Notes under the pieces: generated by a model
Told to the model about the DNA's origin: nothing
The model's input: only the letters and a program-made list of their open reading frames with translations
Database searches by the model: none
Part shown: positions 37,219 to 45,669 of the stretch, piece by piece
Numbering within the stretch: position 1 is the first letter of the stretch
Layout: each line of letters starts with the position of its first letter
Program-made: the position numbers and the translations under genes
NCBI GenBank assembly: GCA_030432635.1
Contig: JAUIMB010000001.1
Location: forward strand, 1 to 64,000
Source: Bacteroidia bacterium
Lineage (GTDB): Bacteria > Bacteroidota > Bacteroidia > Flavobacteriales > Flavobacteriaceae
Direction of reading: 5' to 3'
Length of the DNA stretch: 64,000 nucleotides

Positions 37219-39747
37219 TTATTCAATCTTTACAATAGACATCTTGGTATTATATGGTCGGTTTCCTTTTGTTTCCAACGCTTGATTAGCCTGCGTTATA
37301 TTGTCAAATTTATCGTAATAAATATAGTATTTACTTGTATTTACATCATAGAAGAAGTCTACATCTGAACGTCCAGAAGCAACAACTTTAGTTACAAAAT
37401 CATTTCGTTTATTCACATCACTGTGAACAGCAATAATGAGATAATAGCCTTTATCGACGTTTCGTACATTCTTTAGGATTTGAATGTTGTCGCTTTGTTC
37501 CTCACCAAAGTCAAAATCTTCACTGGTTAATGGTTGGTTTGTCAATGCTGTTGTTTCCTTGATACGCTGTAATGCTGCTCTATCTTGAGTATAACGTTCA
37601 TCTTCGTTGTCAAATGCAGCACGTTTAATACGACGTCTACGCTCAAACTCAGTGGCTACTTTGATTTCTTCTAATCTTGTCTCTAAATCGGTTTTTATTT
37701 CCTGTGCCTCAAGTTGTTCTGATTCCAGACGCTCAATGGTCTTTCTATAGAACAGGTACACTTCATCATTATAGATGGTATCCGTTTCGTATTTGTCATC
37801 GTAAAGTGATTTTAACCTTTTGATCTTTTCATTTCTGGTTTTGATGACTTCGTCCAAGTCTGACTTAATAGCATTTAGCTTGTTGTTTTCAGCAGTAACA
37901 CTCTTGAAAGCTTTAGGTTGCACCGCAATGCCTTGCTCACTAAGATCATTTTCCTCTTTTAGGTCTTTTAGGTCTTGGTTCTTAATCTCAACAATATCAT
38001 CAAACTGCTTTAAGAGCTCATTTTGATTTGTTTTGGCCTCCTCAGTCTGCTGAGTCAAGTTGTACATAGACTTTCCAACATCATCCTTAGGATTTGTGAT
38101 GCGTTCATTTGCTTGCGCTTCAGCTTCCTCTTTGGCTTTTTGTTCAGCCAATGCTTTAGCTTGCGCTTCAGCTTCCTCTTTGGTTTTTTGTTCAGCCAAT
38201 GCTTTAGCTTGCGCTTCAGCTTCCTCTTTGGCTTTTTGTTCAGCCAATGCTTTAGCTTGCGCTTCAGCTTCTTCCTTAGCTTTTTGTTCCGCTAATGCTT
38301 TAGCCTGTGCTTCAGCTTCTTCCTTAGCTTTTTGTTCCGCCAATGCTTTAGCTTGCGCTTCAGCTTCTTCCTTAGCTTTTTGTTCCGCTAATGCTTTAGC
38401 TTGTGCTTCAGCTTCTTCCTTAGCTTTTTGTTCCGCCAATGCTTTAGCCTGAGCTTCAGCTTCTTCCTTGGCTTTTTGTTCTGCCAATGCTTTAGCCTGA
38501 GCTTCAGCTTCCTCTTTGGCCTTTTGTTCCGCCAGTGCTTTAGCCTGAGCTTCAGCTTCTTCTTTGGCTTTTTGTTCAGCTAATGCTTTAGCCTGAGCTT
38601 CAGCTTCTTCCTTGGCTTTTTGTTCCGCCAATGCTTTAGCCTGCGCTTCAGCTTCTTCTTTGGCCTTTTGTTCAGCCAGTGCTTTCTCCTCAGCTTCCTC
38701 TTTAACTTTTTCTTTAGCTTCCTTTGCTAACTTTTTATTGATTTTAGCTTGTTCACGAGAGATTTTCGTGATGTCCTTATCATTTTTAGTTTTAATAAGA
38801 CCTTCAACATCTTCATCTCCATTGTAATCAAACTTTTCGGTATTGTCAAATCTGAAGGCTAGTGAAATTTCGTGTGAAGGACCAAAATCAGTCAAATCAC
38901 CAAGTGCTTTTTCAAAATTGTATTCTATAGCAATGTGTTTAGTGATGCTTAACCCTAATCCACCACTAATGCCATACTGCGTATTGTAACCCACTTGTGC
39001 CCAAATTCCTTTAGGCACGGTTAACATTGCGATTCCGGAAACCACAGTATTGTCTTGTTTGAATTCGGATTTTATAAGTCCTGAAAATTTGCTTTCATCA
39101 AAAAAGCCTCTTGAACGTATGTAACCTGTGTACATGAAATGAGCTTGGATGCCTTTTTCAGGGTTGTCATCAATCATGGTCGAATTCGTAAAGTTATACA
39201 GGACCAAATTATTTAGGGACACACCAATATCTATAAATGCCATTCCGAAGTTGATTCCTGGATTGAGACTGAACAAAAAATTAGACGGAATATCATCAAA
39301 CGACGGATCCGCAATATTAGTGGTCAATCGATCACCATCAACACCGCTTTTATACAGGCTAAGGTTAGTACCAAAGGTTAAGTTGCTCTCTCTACCTAAT
39401 CTTACATTATAAGCGAAGTTTCCAGTTCCACCAAATGTAGTAAGCACACCATATTTTTGCGTAAATAACGAAACACCACCACCTACATTTTCTCTAAGTC
39501 TGCCTCCAAAGGTGACAAGGTAGGTTTCTGGGTTATCATCAAACTGTACCCATTCTCTTTTATTGGAAATACTGAAATATTTGTTTTGTTCCCTTACAAA
39601 ACTAAACGTTGGATTAATCACAAACCTATTGAAAGTCAGCGAATTTCTTGAGGGTAGGGCAAGGGATACTACACCATCCTCTTCTTGAGAATAGAACATC
39701 TGAATAGAACAGATTATTAATAGTATTGTGAGTATAAATGTTTTCAT
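37219..39747 (-). CDS. PorP/SprF barrel fused to a long helical repeat and SPOR-like domain
   Basis: An 842-residue exported protein. Residues 20-310 are a PorP/SprF barrel (NRFVINPTFSFVREQNKYFSI, GISGGLGLSITKHIAIEYNF). Residues of about 350-547 are about 12 copies of a 16-residue Lys/Glu/Ala repeat (KAKEEAEAQAKALAEQ), predicted as a continuous helix or coiled coil. More charged helix follows to about 745, and the end (KGYYLIIAVHSDVNKR ... YYIYYDKFDNITQANQAL) looks SPOR-like. The C-terminal part should be periplasmic, reaching peptidoglycan. It precedes the adhesin gene by 86 bp and follows another type B cargo gene by 1 bp. The usual SprF is only about 330 residues. Confidence 0.88.
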   Translation of the reverse strand: MKTFILTILLIICSIQMFYSQEEDGVVSLALPSRNSLTFNRFVINPTFSFVREQNKYFSISNKREWVQFDDNPETYLVTFGGRLRENVGGGVSLFTQKYGVLTTFGGTGNFAYNVRLGRESNLTFGTNLSLYKSGVDGDRLTTNIADPSFDDIPSNFLFSLNPGINFGMAFIDIGVSLNNLVLYNFTNSTMIDDNPEKGIQAHFMYTGYIRSRGFFDESKFSGLIKSEFKQDNTVVSGIAMLTVPKGIWAQVGYNTQYGISGGLGLSITKHIAIEYNFEKALGDLTDFGPSHEISLAFRFDNTEKFDYNGDEDVEGLIKTKNDKDITKISREQAKINKKLAKEAKEKVKEEAEEKALAEQKAKEEAEAQAKALAEQKAKEEAEAQAKALAEQKAKEEAEAQAKALAEQKAKEEAEAQAKALAEQKAKEEAEAQAKALAEQKAKEEAEAQAKALAEQKAKEEAEAQAKALAEQKAKEEAEAQAKALAEQKAKEEAEAQAKALAEQKAKEEAEAQAKALAEQKTKEEAEAQAKALAEQKAKEEAEAQANERITNPKDDVGKSMYNLTQQTEEAKTNQNELLKQFDDIVEIKNQDLKDLKEENDLSEQGIAVQPKAFKSVTAENNKLNAIKSDLDEVIKTRNEKIKRLKSLYDDKYETDTIYNDEVYLFYRKTIERLESEQLEAQEIKTDLETRLEEIKVATEFERRRRIKRAAFDNEDERYTQDRAALQRIKETTALTNQPLTSEDFDFGEEQSDNIQILKNVRNVDKGYYLIIAVHSDVNKRNDFVTKVVASGRSDVDFFYDVNTSKYYIYYDKFDNITQANQALETKGNRPYNTKMSIVKIE
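38113..38690 (-). repeat. 48-bp in-frame tandem repeat, about 12 units
   Basis: GCTTTAGC recurs every 48 bp from 38150 to 38630 (11 full steps, plus flanking variants at both ends). Units encode KAKEEAEAQAKALAEQ with few changes, one Lys-Thr-Lys variant near 38190. Third-base differences among units show partial divergence, but blocks remain near-identical, so copy number is likely variable by slippage. Confidence 0.95.
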
Positions 39748-39748
39748 C

Positions 39749-41212
39749 TCATTTGACCACAGTTATGGATCCCTTTCTTGTATTTTGGTTTGTTGGTGTT
39801 ATGATGTAATAGTAAACTTGGTTTACGCTAGATATTTCCAATTGTTCTATTGGCCAATTATTTTGATAATCATTGGTTTGGAGTATCACTTTTCCTTGGT
39901 TATTCATAATCAAGACTTCAGTATTGCTACCACTTGTATATTGCACGGGAATAATCCAAGTGTCGTTGATGCCATCACCATTTGGACTAACGATATTCGG
40001 AATGTTGGCCACATCTGGAAATTGATCAATAGCTTCCTCTATTTCAAAATTGAATTCTCTTGATCCTATGCAGCCAGAAGTTTCGCTGACCACAACTTTA
40101 TAGGTTCCGAATTCTGAGGCTTCATACGTAGCTTCAGATTCACCAGGAATCAATTCATCATTTAAATACCACTCAAATTCAGGAGCGGAAGCTGTTGTCG
40201 TGATTTCAACAAACAGTGTTTCACCTTCTTCAAGGCTGTTTGTTTCAGAAACATTTATCGTTCCTTCAAATAACTCGCTTACCAATTGTATTTCACCTGA
40301 AGCTGTACATTCACCAAGATCTACCTGAACCGAATAGGTTGCAGATTCATTGGTTTGGTACATTTGATCTGTTGCATCAGGAATGGCAATACCATTTTTG
40401 TACCATTGATAACTGTTACCACTCAAGGTACTTAATATGGTCATGTCTTGTCCAGGGCAAAACGGATTGCCTAAACTAGAGGAGATACCTGCAATGGCTT
40501 CTCCTGAAGTGATTTCCGAAATCGTAACTCGATTCGAAAAAGAATTGGAAGTACAGGTGCCGTAATTCGTTTCGACAAAATAAGTGCCTTCTTCATTTAC
40601 TAATAATGTTGGACCTTCAGCTACAAAAACAGAAGTCGTTGGACCTGTTTCCTTGAACCAATTGAATGTAAGGTTAGGGTAGTTGAGCGGAGAATCATTT
40701 GTACCAGTTCCAGGGTTATCAATAGTCAACAAATAACTTCCTCCAAGACAAAATGCTGCTGTAGAAACTAGATTATTAATGGTAAATGGAGAATCTTGAA
40801 TCTTGTAATATGCCGCAAATATTGCTGATGGTGCACTAGTTGAAACTGGTGCACTGCTTTTTACACGTATTTTGTAATTTTCACCTGCTGTTGTAATTGG
40901 CAATGAAAAGTTGACTGTTGCAGGAGAACTTGTTATTGCTCCAGCATTGGATGTAAATACAACAGTTGGATTTGTAAAGTCACCATCGGCATTTGACATT
41001 TCAATTGTAAACTGATTGGAAGCTTCTAGTGCCTCAGGCGGAGAGAATACAAATGTTGTACTAAAATTATTGAACGCGTCGCTTGCACAAGCCTGGCTAA
41101 ACCCCAAATTAGGAGTACCAATAACTACCTGAGCATTCGCCTTGTTTTGAGAGGCGAATGCTAGAAAATATAACAACAGTAGTATTTTGTATGCAATTTT
41201 AGCGTAGTACAT
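39749..41212 (-). CDS. T9SS type B cargo protein
   Basis: A 487-residue secreted protein (signal ends NKANAQ). The middle has Ig-like segments (SNADGDFTNPTVVF, NSYQWYKNGIAIPDATDQMYQ, FEWYLNDELIPGESEATYEAS), and the C-terminus is a gliding-motility-associated type B sorting domain (VSPNGDGINDTWIIPVQY ... VYYYIITPTNQN). It lies 1 bp before the PorP/SprF-SPOR fusion gene, which probably serves its export or anchoring. Ligand unknown. Confidence 0.9.
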   Translation of the reverse strand: MYYAKIAYKILLLLYFLAFASQNKANAQVVIGTPNLGFSQACASDAFNNFSTTFVFSPPEALEASNQFTIEMSNADGDFTNPTVVFTSNAGAITSSPATVNFSLPITTAGENYKIRVKSSAPVSTSAPSAIFAAYYKIQDSPFTINNLVSTAAFCLGGSYLLTIDNPGTGTNDSPLNYPNLTFNWFKETGPTTSVFVAEGPTLLVNEEGTYFVETNYGTCTSNSFSNRVTISEITSGEAIAGISSSLGNPFCPGQDMTILSTLSGNSYQWYKNGIAIPDATDQMYQTNESATYSVQVDLGECTASGEIQLVSELFEGTINVSETNSLEEGETLFVEITTTASAPEFEWYLNDELIPGESEATYEASEFGTYKVVVSETSGCIGSREFNFEIEEAIDQFPDVANIPNIVSPNGDGINDTWIIPVQYTSGSNTEVLIMNNQGKVILQTNDYQNNWPIEQLEISSVNQVYYYIITPTNQNTRKGSITVVK

Positions 41213-41269
41213 TAGTTTGGGGCGTAATGGTTTGTATAAGCGGATCGGATTTTAGTGGTTCATATAGAT

Positions 41270-42592
41270 TTAATCTTCATCATCATCGTCATCAATAATA
41301 TCATTTGATGCGATAATACTGTTGATTTGCAATCTAAAGTCTGGACGGTTTGTACTTGTTGAGTTAATAAACGTTTCAGAATCAGGTCCTTTAGAGTATA
41401 CATTATCAAAGGCTCTGCTACCGTAATAGCTTTCTAGATCGTCATTGTTTTTGGTGTTTTTTACAAAAATATTTCCTTTACAGTTGTTGAAATACGTTCG
41501 AGTGAAATTGATACGTTGAAGGTTCTCGTTGTCAATTTTTATTTTATTATCTAAGATTACAGCAGGTTTGAATCCTGAGATCACACTTTTATCAATGCTA
41601 AATTCGGTTTCATTTCCGATGTAAATAGCTTCGTTTACTAGGCCAACTTTAATATCATTTCGTAAATCATTGCTGATATTGATTAATGTTAGGTTTTCGG
41701 CATGTACATTGGTTTGGTCTTTTGAAAAATCGGCATCATCCCTGTTGTCATAAGAAGACACATACATACATCTCGACACATCAGAACCAGAAGCGTAAGG
41801 CGATCTTATGGCCAATGAGTTATTGATGTTACATTGAGCACCATAATTGAATTCATAATCATTGATATTTGATTTGTAGGACACCATTTTATCTAGCATC
41901 ACATTTCCGCCTAGAACGGCAAAGGAGTTTCCTTCACAATAGCTTACCATTACGTTTTCTATAATGGTTTTTTGACCAACTCCAGCCAATGTTAAGGCAT
42001 TAAAGTAGCCATAGTTTCGAGTGCGCTTTCCTGCAAATTCAATTCTAACATATCTTAGGACACCTGAGTAACTTTCAAGATTTTCTCCACCATAGCTTAT
42101 ATTGCTTGCATCTGAAGGCTCTAGACCATAATTGAGTGCTGTTTCGTTTCCGAATTTATTCGTTGGCGCATCGCCAAGAATAAAAAGTCCGCCCCAATCA
42201 CCTGGCTTCTTTACACTTCTACTCGACGTAAAAATGATAGGATCGGTATGCGTACCATCTGCAATGATTTTAGATCCGTTACTTATGGTTAGGGATCCTT
42301 TTGTTTTAAAATCACCAATGATTACTGTACCTGGTTCTATGGTTAGGGTAGTGCTGTCAGTGACAAATACATCACCAAGCAACAAGTAAACATCGCGCTT
42401 GTAGAGCTTAGTGTCTTTAGAAATATTTCCACTTAGTATCTGAGTAGGTTGTCCATATTCAACCTTACTTGGTCTAAATTCGGTCCAAGGATTCAACCAG
42501 TTGTTATAACCTATGATCCCCTTTTCTTGTTGTGCGAACGCTGTACCAAAAATCATTAAGTTTAATAGTACAACTTGAGTAATTTTTTTCAT
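41270..42592 (-). CDS. Secreted right-handed beta-helix protein
   Basis: A 440-residue exported protein (signal ends GTAFAQ; ATG at 42592). The sequence TTLTIEPGTVIIGDF, GSKIIADGTHTDPIIFTSS and PGDWGGLFILGDAP is typical of Bacteroidota beta-helix proteins, and short turns continue through residue 400. The tail is polyacidic (DDDDDED), possibly calcium-binding. No sorting domain is visible at the C-terminus. It heads the leftward surface operon and carries its own promoter with motif B. Confidence 0.85.
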   Translation of the reverse strand: MKKITQVVLLNLMIFGTAFAQQEKGIIGYNNWLNPWTEFRPSKVEYGQPTQILSGNISKDTKLYKRDVYLLLGDVFVTDSTTLTIEPGTVIIGDFKTKGSLTISNGSKIIADGTHTDPIIFTSSRSVKKPGDWGGLFILGDAPTNKFGNETALNYGLEPSDASNISYGGENLESYSGVLRYVRIEFAGKRTRNYGYFNALTLAGVGQKTIIENVMVSYCEGNSFAVLGGNVMLDKMVSYKSNINDYEFNYGAQCNINNSLAIRSPYASGSDVSRCMYVSSYDNRDDADFSKDQTNVHAENLTLINISNDLRNDIKVGLVNEAIYIGNETEFSIDKSVISGFKPAVILDNKIKIDNENLQRINFTRTYFNNCKGNIFVKNTKNNDDLESYYGSRAFDNVYSKGPDSETFINSTSTNRPDFRLQINSIIASNDIIDDDDDED

Positions 42593-42640
42593 AGTAGTTA
42601 AGTTCAATTATTAGATTAATTTAGGCATTAAATACATGTT

Positions 42641-42690
42641 CAAACATAAGATAAATACTTATGAAATGCAAATAATATCGACGAAATACA
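42641..42690 (-). promoter_or_regulatory. Promoter of the beta-helix gene overlapped by motif B pair
   Basis: On the leftward strand TATGTTTG (42641-42648) fits TAnnTTTG, with TTG 20 bp upstream (42669-42671). On the top strand TATGAAATGCA (42660-42670) and GACGAAATACA (42680-42690) lie exactly 20 bp apart and overlap the -33 region. GATAAATACTT at 42650 may be a further degenerate unit. The same repeat forms a four-unit array at 43425. Confidence 0.6.
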
Positions 42691-42802
42691 TATTTTTAAC
42701 TTATATGTAAGATAAAACTTACTTTTTAAAATTGGATTTTTTGATGATTGCCCTTGTTAACTTAAGTTGCATATAGTCAAGGTTTTATAAAAAAAGTCAA
42801 GC

Positions 42803-42835
42803 ACCAAAAAAACCTCAACACTAAAAGCTGAGGTT
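42803..42835 (-). terminator. Rho-independent terminator of the small secreted protein gene
   Basis: AACCTCA and TGAGGTT (42811-42835) form a 7-bp stem; leftward it is followed by a run of six U, directly downstream of the gene ending at 42877. Confidence 0.8.
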
Positions 42836-42876
42836 TATGGGTTGAATTATTATATAGCAGACATTAATTTTTGAAA

Positions 42877-43329
42877 TTAATCCGTTTTAAAATCATTGTA
42901 TGTATGCAATGATTTTAATGTTTCTTCGTAAAACAGAATTGCAGCGATTAAATCACGAGTATCTGAATAAGGTAGAATAGACGTTTGAAATTGTACTGTA
43001 CTATCAAAGTACTCTACAGAAGCCTCTTGATTATCTTTTAAGGCTCTTACATTTTCTTTTGTTTCAGGAATTCCAAGCGATGACATAGTCACACCTGGTT
43101 TTGTAGCGAACGCGATATTTGGTAATATATTTACAATAACTTCAATACGTTCGGTGTAAAGTGTCAAAAGCTCTCCTTTTGACATGCTTCCCAATTCATC
43201 ATGGTTATGATATTTTGAGATGTTTACCTTACCACTGATCATACTAATTGGAGCCTTCTTTTTTTGGGCAAATCCAATACTTATCATCATAAAAAAAATA
43301 GCGCTAAATAATGTAGATTTGGTTTTCAT
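42877..43329 (-). CDS. Small secreted hypothetical protein
   Basis: A 150-residue exported protein with a signal peptide ending SIGFAQ. The mature part is mostly helical (SKGELLTLYTERIEVIVNILPNI, DLIAAILFYEETLKSLHTYNDF). No family recognised. It has its own promoter with a motif B array and its own terminator, so it is a single-gene unit, probably co-regulated with the beta-helix gene. Confidence 0.78.
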   Translation of the reverse strand: MKTKSTLFSAIFFMMISIGFAQKKKAPISMISGKVNISKYHNHDELGSMSKGELLTLYTERIEVIVNILPNIAFATKPGVTMSSLGIPETKENVRALKDNQEASVEYFDSTVQFQTSILPYSDTRDLIAAILFYEETLKSLHTYNDFKTD

Positions 43330-43359
43330 TTTTATGCGTTTTAATTAGTCTTGTTGAAG

Positions 43360-43389
43360 CAAATCTATATAATTTATTAAGAAAAACAA
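43360..43389 (-). promoter_or_regulatory. Promoter of the small secreted protein gene
   Basis: Leftward TTG (43387-43389), a 19-bp spacer and TAGATTTG (43360-43367) match the Bacteroidota consensus exactly. The start codon is 31 bp downstream. Confidence 0.75.
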
Positions 43390-43424
43390 CTTTATTTTGG
43401 ATTTTTTTGCATTTTTTTTTCGGG

Positions 43425-43495
43425 TATGAAATGCATATTTATCGGATAAACTGCATAAATACTAGATAAAATGCAATTTTTTACGATGAAATACT
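43425..43495. promoter_or_regulatory. Four-unit operator array, motif B (20-bp period)
   Basis: Units begin at 43425, 43445, 43465 and 43485: TATGAAATGCA, GATAAACTGCA, GATAAAATGCA, GATGAAATACT. The spacers between them are unrelated, so this is phased binding-site repetition rather than a simple tandem duplication. It lies about 36-106 bp upstream of the -33 box at 43387, a position suited to an activator. Two-turn spacing fits LytTR-type proteins, but the regulator is unknown. Confidence 0.65.
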
Positions 43496-43842
43496 TTTAC
43501 CTTTTTTCAGGGTCAAAATGTTTATAAAGTGAAAAAAAAATCATTTTTCTTGATTTTTGACCATCAAAAAAAGGTACGGTTTTCAGTCTTTTCATGACAC
43601 TTAATTTTCATTTTGATTTTCGTCGTTTTATGGATCAATTGCATTTCGATTTATATCTATTGGATCTTGATATTTTCTGATGCGTTTGCTAAATGGGTTT
43701 TGGCTTAGCTTACCAACTGTTGTTTATCGGTATATTTTGCGTTTTAAAACAGTTTGTCGTAATAATTTATGCGTTCATAAGATTTTTATGGGATTGAGGC
43801 TTAATTCACTGAATTTTACTCTTGTCTTAAATACTTAACCTC

Positions 43843-44472
43843 ATGAAAAATCTACTTCCCCTTTTTTATCTCATTTGTTTTGTTGGTATAAACGCGTCTG
43901 TTAGTGCTCAGGATTCATCTGAAGCTATGGATGAGTCAGTGCCTAATTTTCTAGAACGTCATCCTTTATATGATTTTACGGATGAGCTCACTAGTGTTGA
44001 TACTATTCCTGGATTTGATAGTAAATCCCAAAAGCTCAAAGTTTCTGGAATTGTTTTTAAAAGTGATGGAATTACTCCAGCTAAGGATGTGATTGTTTAT
44101 ATCGAGCAACCAGATGAGAATGGCGACTTTGATCTAAGAAAGGAAAATGATAAACGCTATGTTCATAATAGAGGATGGGTAAAGACCGATGCAGATGGAC
44201 AATATACGTTTTATACTTATGTTCCAGGAGGAGACCGATTTTACAATCAGATGCAACAAGTGTTTCCAGCTGTTAAAGCACCTTCAGAGGAGGCTTATGA
44301 CATTCCTTCGTTTTTATTTGACGATGACCCTTTATTAACAAAGCGCTGCAGAAGACGTATCACTAAAAAGGACGATCCTTCAAGAATAATGAAATTAACA
44401 AAGCAAGATGACGGTATGTTTGTAGCAAAACGAGATATTATCTTAGCTTCTGGGCTTGAGACTTCAAAGTAG
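43843..44472 (+). CDS. Intradiol-dioxygenase-like secreted protein lacking the iron-binding His pair
   Basis: A 209-residue exported protein (signal ends SVSAQ). The core resembles intradiol ring-cleavage dioxygenases and transthyretin-like folds: KVSGIVFKSDGITPAKDVIVYIEQPDENGDF and NRGWVKTDADGQYTFYTYVPGG. In active enzymes the next strand carries a His-x-His iron motif (PxHIH), followed by a YFxGDP block; here the matching segment (FPAVKAPSEEAYDIPSFLF) has no His at all, though FLFDDDPLL keeps the YFxGDP pattern. So it is probably not an iron dioxygenase. Separate from neighbours; role unknown. Confidence 0.78.
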   Translation: MKNLLPLFYLICFVGINASVSAQDSSEAMDESVPNFLERHPLYDFTDELTSVDTIPGFDSKSQKLKVSGIVFKSDGITPAKDVIVYIEQPDENGDFDLRKENDKRYVHNRGWVKTDADGQYTFYTYVPGGDRFYNQMQQVFPAVKAPSEEAYDIPSFLFDDDPLLTKRCRRRITKKDDPSRIMKLTKQDDGMFVAKRDIILASGLETSK

Positions 44473-44500
44473 TTCGTCACGCCAGACGAAAACGAGCTCC

Positions 44501-45424
44501 TTAATTTTCGATCACTAGTTTTTGACCAATTTTCAAGACTGAATTCCGTTTTATCGTATTCACCCTACACAAGGATGCGATAGACACATTGTTGCGTTTG
44601 GAAATTCTAGTTAGTGTGTCACCTGGTTTCACGATATATATTGATTTTTGCTTAACCAGACTCGCTAGAGCTTCTTCTTCAGTACACAATGCCTTAATTT
44701 TACTTTGTCGTCTTGAATTATGGATTATTGGTCGCGTCCATTTTCTGGTTACCCAAAGTTCTTTCGATCGTATTAGGTTATGCTCATCAAACTCAAAAAG
44801 ATATTCAGGGTTGATCGGTATACCTTTATAATTAATAACCAAATGAAGATGGCTTCCACGTGCATTTCCAGAAACGCCACCTTTACCTAAGTATTGGCCA
44901 CGAGTGATGGAATCGTTCTCCTTTACGCCATAAGTTGATAAATGTGCATAAACCGTTTCTAGACCGTTGTAATGCCTTACAACGACTGTTCTACCATGAC
45001 CTCTTGAATAACGCGACATACGCACAATACCATCAAACATTGCAAATAAACTGTCTCCAGTCACCAAATCTATATCAATGCCTTTGTGGGCTCTTCCATG
45101 TCTCCAGCCAAAACGCGAGGTAATGACTTTATCTTTTTTTATGGGTGAATGATAGGTAGTATCCTTGAATTTTAGTTGAAGCGGAAACTCCACATCTACA
45201 TCTTTATACGGATTGTATACTGTGTGGTCCCAGTATTCGGCTTTGATATCAATAGGCTTAGCTATAGTGTCCTCAGTTTTGATGGGAATGTCTAAAGCTG
45301 TTGAATCTGTTGGTTTGGTAATTTTGAATTTAGTAAGGTCAAAATCTAATTCGAGTGTGTTTTGAGAATGACCATTGAAGCAAAGTGTAAGTAAAAATAC
45401 AATGATAAAAGGTATTCGCAACAT
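44501..45424 (-). CDS. M23 metallopeptidase with C-terminal LysM domain
   Basis: A 307-residue exported protein (signal ends NGHSQ). The LytM/M23 domain covers about 105-210, with zinc ligands in HKGIDIDL (HxxxD) and HLHL (HxH) and the fold mark SRFGWRHGR. A LysM module ends the protein (YIVKPGDTLTRISKRNNVS ... VLKIGQKLVI), binding peptidoglycan. All catalytic residues seem present, so an active endopeptidase is likely. It is convergent with the dioxygenase-like gene. Confidence 0.94.
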   Translation of the reverse strand: MLRIPFIIVFLLTLCFNGHSQNTLELDFDLTKFKITKPTDSTALDIPIKTEDTIAKPIDIKAEYWDHTVYNPYKDVDVEFPLQLKFKDTTYHSPIKKDKVITSRFGWRHGRAHKGIDIDLVTGDSLFAMFDGIVRMSRYSRGHGRTVVVRHYNGLETVYAHLSTYGVKENDSITRGQYLGKGGVSGNARGSHLHLVINYKGIPINPEYLFEFDEHNLIRSKELWVTRKWTRPIIHNSRRQSKIKALCTEEEALASLVKQKSIYIVKPGDTLTRISKRNNVSIASLCRVNTIKRNSVLKIGQKLVIEN

Positions 45425-45669
45425 GAAGAAAATTAGGTCTTAAATTTTTTGATGAGCGAATATAAAAAAATTGCATAATACGATTGTGTTAAAATTTTTA
45501 AAAAGTTGTTTTTGAGTGTTTTGACAAAGAAATCATTCTCATGGGAATTCTAAAATATGGTGCTATTGTTTTCTATAAAATAATGTAGCAATGGTGAGAT
45601 TCTGAACTTCATTTCATATCTTTAATAGCACAACACAAAAGAAGATTATTAACTAAATCAAAAGATAAT

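Larger units (their letters stand above)
43330..43842. other. 513-bp intergenic region with motif B array
   Basis: AT-rich divergent spacer. The left part holds the leftward promoter (43360-43389) and four-unit motif B array (43425-43495). The right part, upstream of 43843, has no confident promoter; I see no gene or RNA in it. Confidence 0.6.

Noticed and set aside
38060-38452. A 130-codon open frame on the plus strand, Cys/Ala/Ser-rich
   Set aside because: It is the antisense of the 48-bp repeats; periodic composition keeps a shadow frame open. The minus-strand frame encodes the PorP/SprF-SPOR fusion.
41251-41261. A single AACCACTAAAA copy of motif A on the minus strand before the type B cargo gene at 41212
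   Set aside because: There is no second copy 20 bp away on either side and no -7 element at the right distance; probably chance.
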